The notes under the pieces were generated by a model that searched no databases, was not told the DNA's origin, and saw only the letters and a program-made list of their open reading frames with translations. From contig OV884009.1 in NCBI GenBank assembly GCA_930367205.1, positions 81,551,189 through 81,615,188 on the forward strand: a stretch of 64,000 nt of DNA. Reading direction: 5' to 3'. Position 1 is the stretch's first letter; the number at the start of each line of letters is the position of its first letter. This stretch comes from Acanthosoma haemorrhoidale. Lineage: Eukaryota > Arthropoda > Insecta > Hemiptera > Acanthosomatidae. Positions 62,826-64,000 of this stretch are shown piece after piece. Position numbers and translations under genes: made by a program.

Positions 62826-63035
62826 CCTAAGAACAATAGTAAATGCCCCCTTAATGGGTCAGCAACAAAATCCTTCATGACGATCTAAATATACCCTACA
62901 TTCTTGAACTCATCCCATCCAAGTTAATGAAATTCCATCCAAACCTATTCAACCACCCTAATCCTCTAGTACAGTCATTACACTGCGCTACTCATCCCTA
63001 TAATCCTCCTCGGAGACTAAAGCGGCAGTGGCCTT
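62826..63035 (+). mobile_element. LINE ORF2 C-terminal fragment, truncated at both ends
   Basis: Plus strand, homologous to copy B 9360-9570 (CCTAAGAACAATAGTAAATG through CATCCCTATAATCCTCCTCG to GGCAGTGGCC). It stops before the ORF2 stop codon, without 3' UTR or tail. Loss of the 3' end is unusual for a LINE and points to later deletion or to transport as part of another event. Confidence 0.85.
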
Positions 63036-63287
63036 GTGTCTACTGTAAATAAATAGTATACTACATGGTATACTAATCAATCACGCGAACATTTTTTTGG
63101 ATTCTTTAAAAGGTATAGAAAACAAATAATAATTTATTTATTTGAAAACAATCATTATCAAGAAAGAAAGCTATAACGAATTCATTTAAATTTCAGCATG
63201 GCATAATATGTATTTCATTAACACCAATACAATTATTGAATAGGATTTTGAGTTAAATTCAAATTTGATTTAACATTCGAGTTGGTT
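63036..63287. other. AT-rich stretch, possible 3' UTR of the next feature
   Basis: AT-rich, directly downstream (minus strand) of the stop codon at 63288-63290. It contains ATTAAA-like strings but no clear polyadenylation signal that I would defend. Confidence 0.3.
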
Positions 63288-63494
63288 TTAAGAGCTGAAA
63301 GAGTTGTTTACACCACGTTGATAGTCAACCAAAGGTCCATTCTCTCGGAGATCACAGACTGGTCCTTCACCTTCTGTAAGAGCAAGGATCTCACAAGGAT
63401 ATGAGCCGTTTATGTTGGTGAATGGTCGAGCCTCTCTTCTGTTTCTAAGACTTGGATTGAATGTGAGGCCAGTTTTTTCAAGATTTAAGCTTCC
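63288..63494 (-). CDS. candidate terminal exon of a host gene, function unknown
   Basis: On the minus strand an acceptor-like CTCACGTGTGCAG ends at 63495. From 63494 a frame in phase 0 stays open for 68 codons to a TAA at 63288-63290. It reads GSLNLEKTGLTFNPSLRNRR, then EARPFTNINGSYPCEILALT, then EGEGPVCDLRENGPLVDYQR and a short end. The composition is balanced and protein-like, with two Cys and an N-G-S sequon, and is GC-richer than the surroundings. No transposon motif is visible and there is no second copy in the window. I do not recognise the family. It could be the last exon of a gene extending past the right edge; chance cannot be excluded. Confidence 0.4.
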   Translation of the reverse strand, partial: GSLNLEKTGLTFNPSLRNRREARPFTNINGSYPCEILALTEGEGPVCDLRENGPLVDYQRGVNNSFSS

Positions 63495-64000
63495 CTGCAC
63501 ACGTGAGTAATAAGCACTTCCTTTTAAGTTCAGGATTTACGGTTTGGTGTAGTGTCATTAATATTCTTTGGTAGGATCCCTGTTCAGTGTTTTTTGAACA
63601 ACTTCAGAAGTTCAGAAGACATCTAATGATAGATAGACGTATATTGTAATAACGTATTGTAAATGTTATAAGACGTATATTGTAAGACGATATAATAAAA
63701 CAAGTGGGATTAGGCCACTTCTGTATATTTAAAACAAATGTTGAAACGGAGTGTATGTTCAAGATTTGTTCCTCAACAATACAGTGGTGCCATCTGTAGA
63801 AAGGTTACATTTAACTGGAGGTTTAATGTAACACACATAGGTGATCTCTAGGGCGTTCCATTTTCCTGTGGAGACCGGTCTATATGTAATATGGCTTCTT
63901 TCTATAAGTTGAAAAGTTCTCTCTTGCAATCGTGGTTGAAGGTTAAAATATATATTTATGTATGATATAATATCCTGAACGTTAAATCTCTACATTTCTT
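63495..64000. other. right edge, no gene recognised
   Basis: If the exon call at 63288-63494 is right, this would be intron. It contains a small tandem duplication around ATGTTATAAGACGTATATTGTAA (about 63635-63690). Nothing else seen. Confidence 0.4.

Overview
The window reads as nuclear DNA of an insect. It is AT-rich (homopolymer runs, TA-rich hairpins, long microsatellites) and carries no operons and no complete host gene. The dominant mobile family is a jockey-clade non-LTR retrotransposon: ORF1 has a PRE_C2HC-type segment plus CCHC zinc knuckles, and ORF2 has an endonuclease and a reverse transcriptase. Decayed mariner-type DNA transposons, LTR-like blocks and foldback MITEs are also present. 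A hemipteran such as a leafhopper or sharpshooter is my best guess, but this is inference only. I identified no tRNA or rRNA genes and no CRISPR arrays.

Layout. 1-7478 is mostly non-coding, with an LTR-like and gag-like remnant on the minus strand (about 5.1-6.0 kb). 7479-13241 is the centrepiece: a jockey-type LINE (copy A, 7491-13229) bounded by a 12-bp target-site duplication (TSD), with a second, 5'-truncated copy (B, 7883-9945) nested inside its ORF1 and flanked by its own 10-bp TSD. 15.0-16.0 kb holds one copy of an unrecognised repeat with a conserved short ORF next to an LTR-like block that contains a long (AG)n array. 17.8-18.6 kb is an internally deleted mariner-type transposon with degenerate inverted termini. 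20.3-20.7 kb is a ~390-bp (TC)n array with a higher-order pattern. 22.9 kb has an 18-bp minisatellite. 25.2-26.2 kb is an old diverged LINE RT remnant. 29.6-30.4 kb and 46.1-46.4 kb are further copies of the unrecognised repeat. 33.8 kb, 41.9-42.6 kb and 57.8-58.0 kb are inverted-repeat elements. 47.1-49.6 kb is a third long LINE copy (C, minus strand, 9-bp TSD). Short 3'-end fragments of the same LINE lie at 16.2, 23.8, 35.1, 36.7, 40.8, 52.7, 57.3, 59.2 and 60.3 kb, and an isolated ORF2 piece is at 62.8 kb.

How the pieces relate. Most recognised features are generations of transposable elements, and the autonomous-type copies seen here are all broken. The RT motifs of copy B are intact but its ORF is truncated and shifted. 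Copy A has lost the EN-RT linker. Copy C lacks ORF1 and half of EN. Clear TSDs were found by eye for A, B, C, 16.2, 35.1, 52.7 and 59.2 kb, which supports target-primed reverse transcription as the source of the fragments. Two short segments with splice-like borders (46803-46964 and 63288-63494) are the only candidates for host exons; neither is identified. I saw no convincing new biological system. The best leads are the repeat family with a codon-respecting ORF, the new-looking MITEs, and the two exon candidates.
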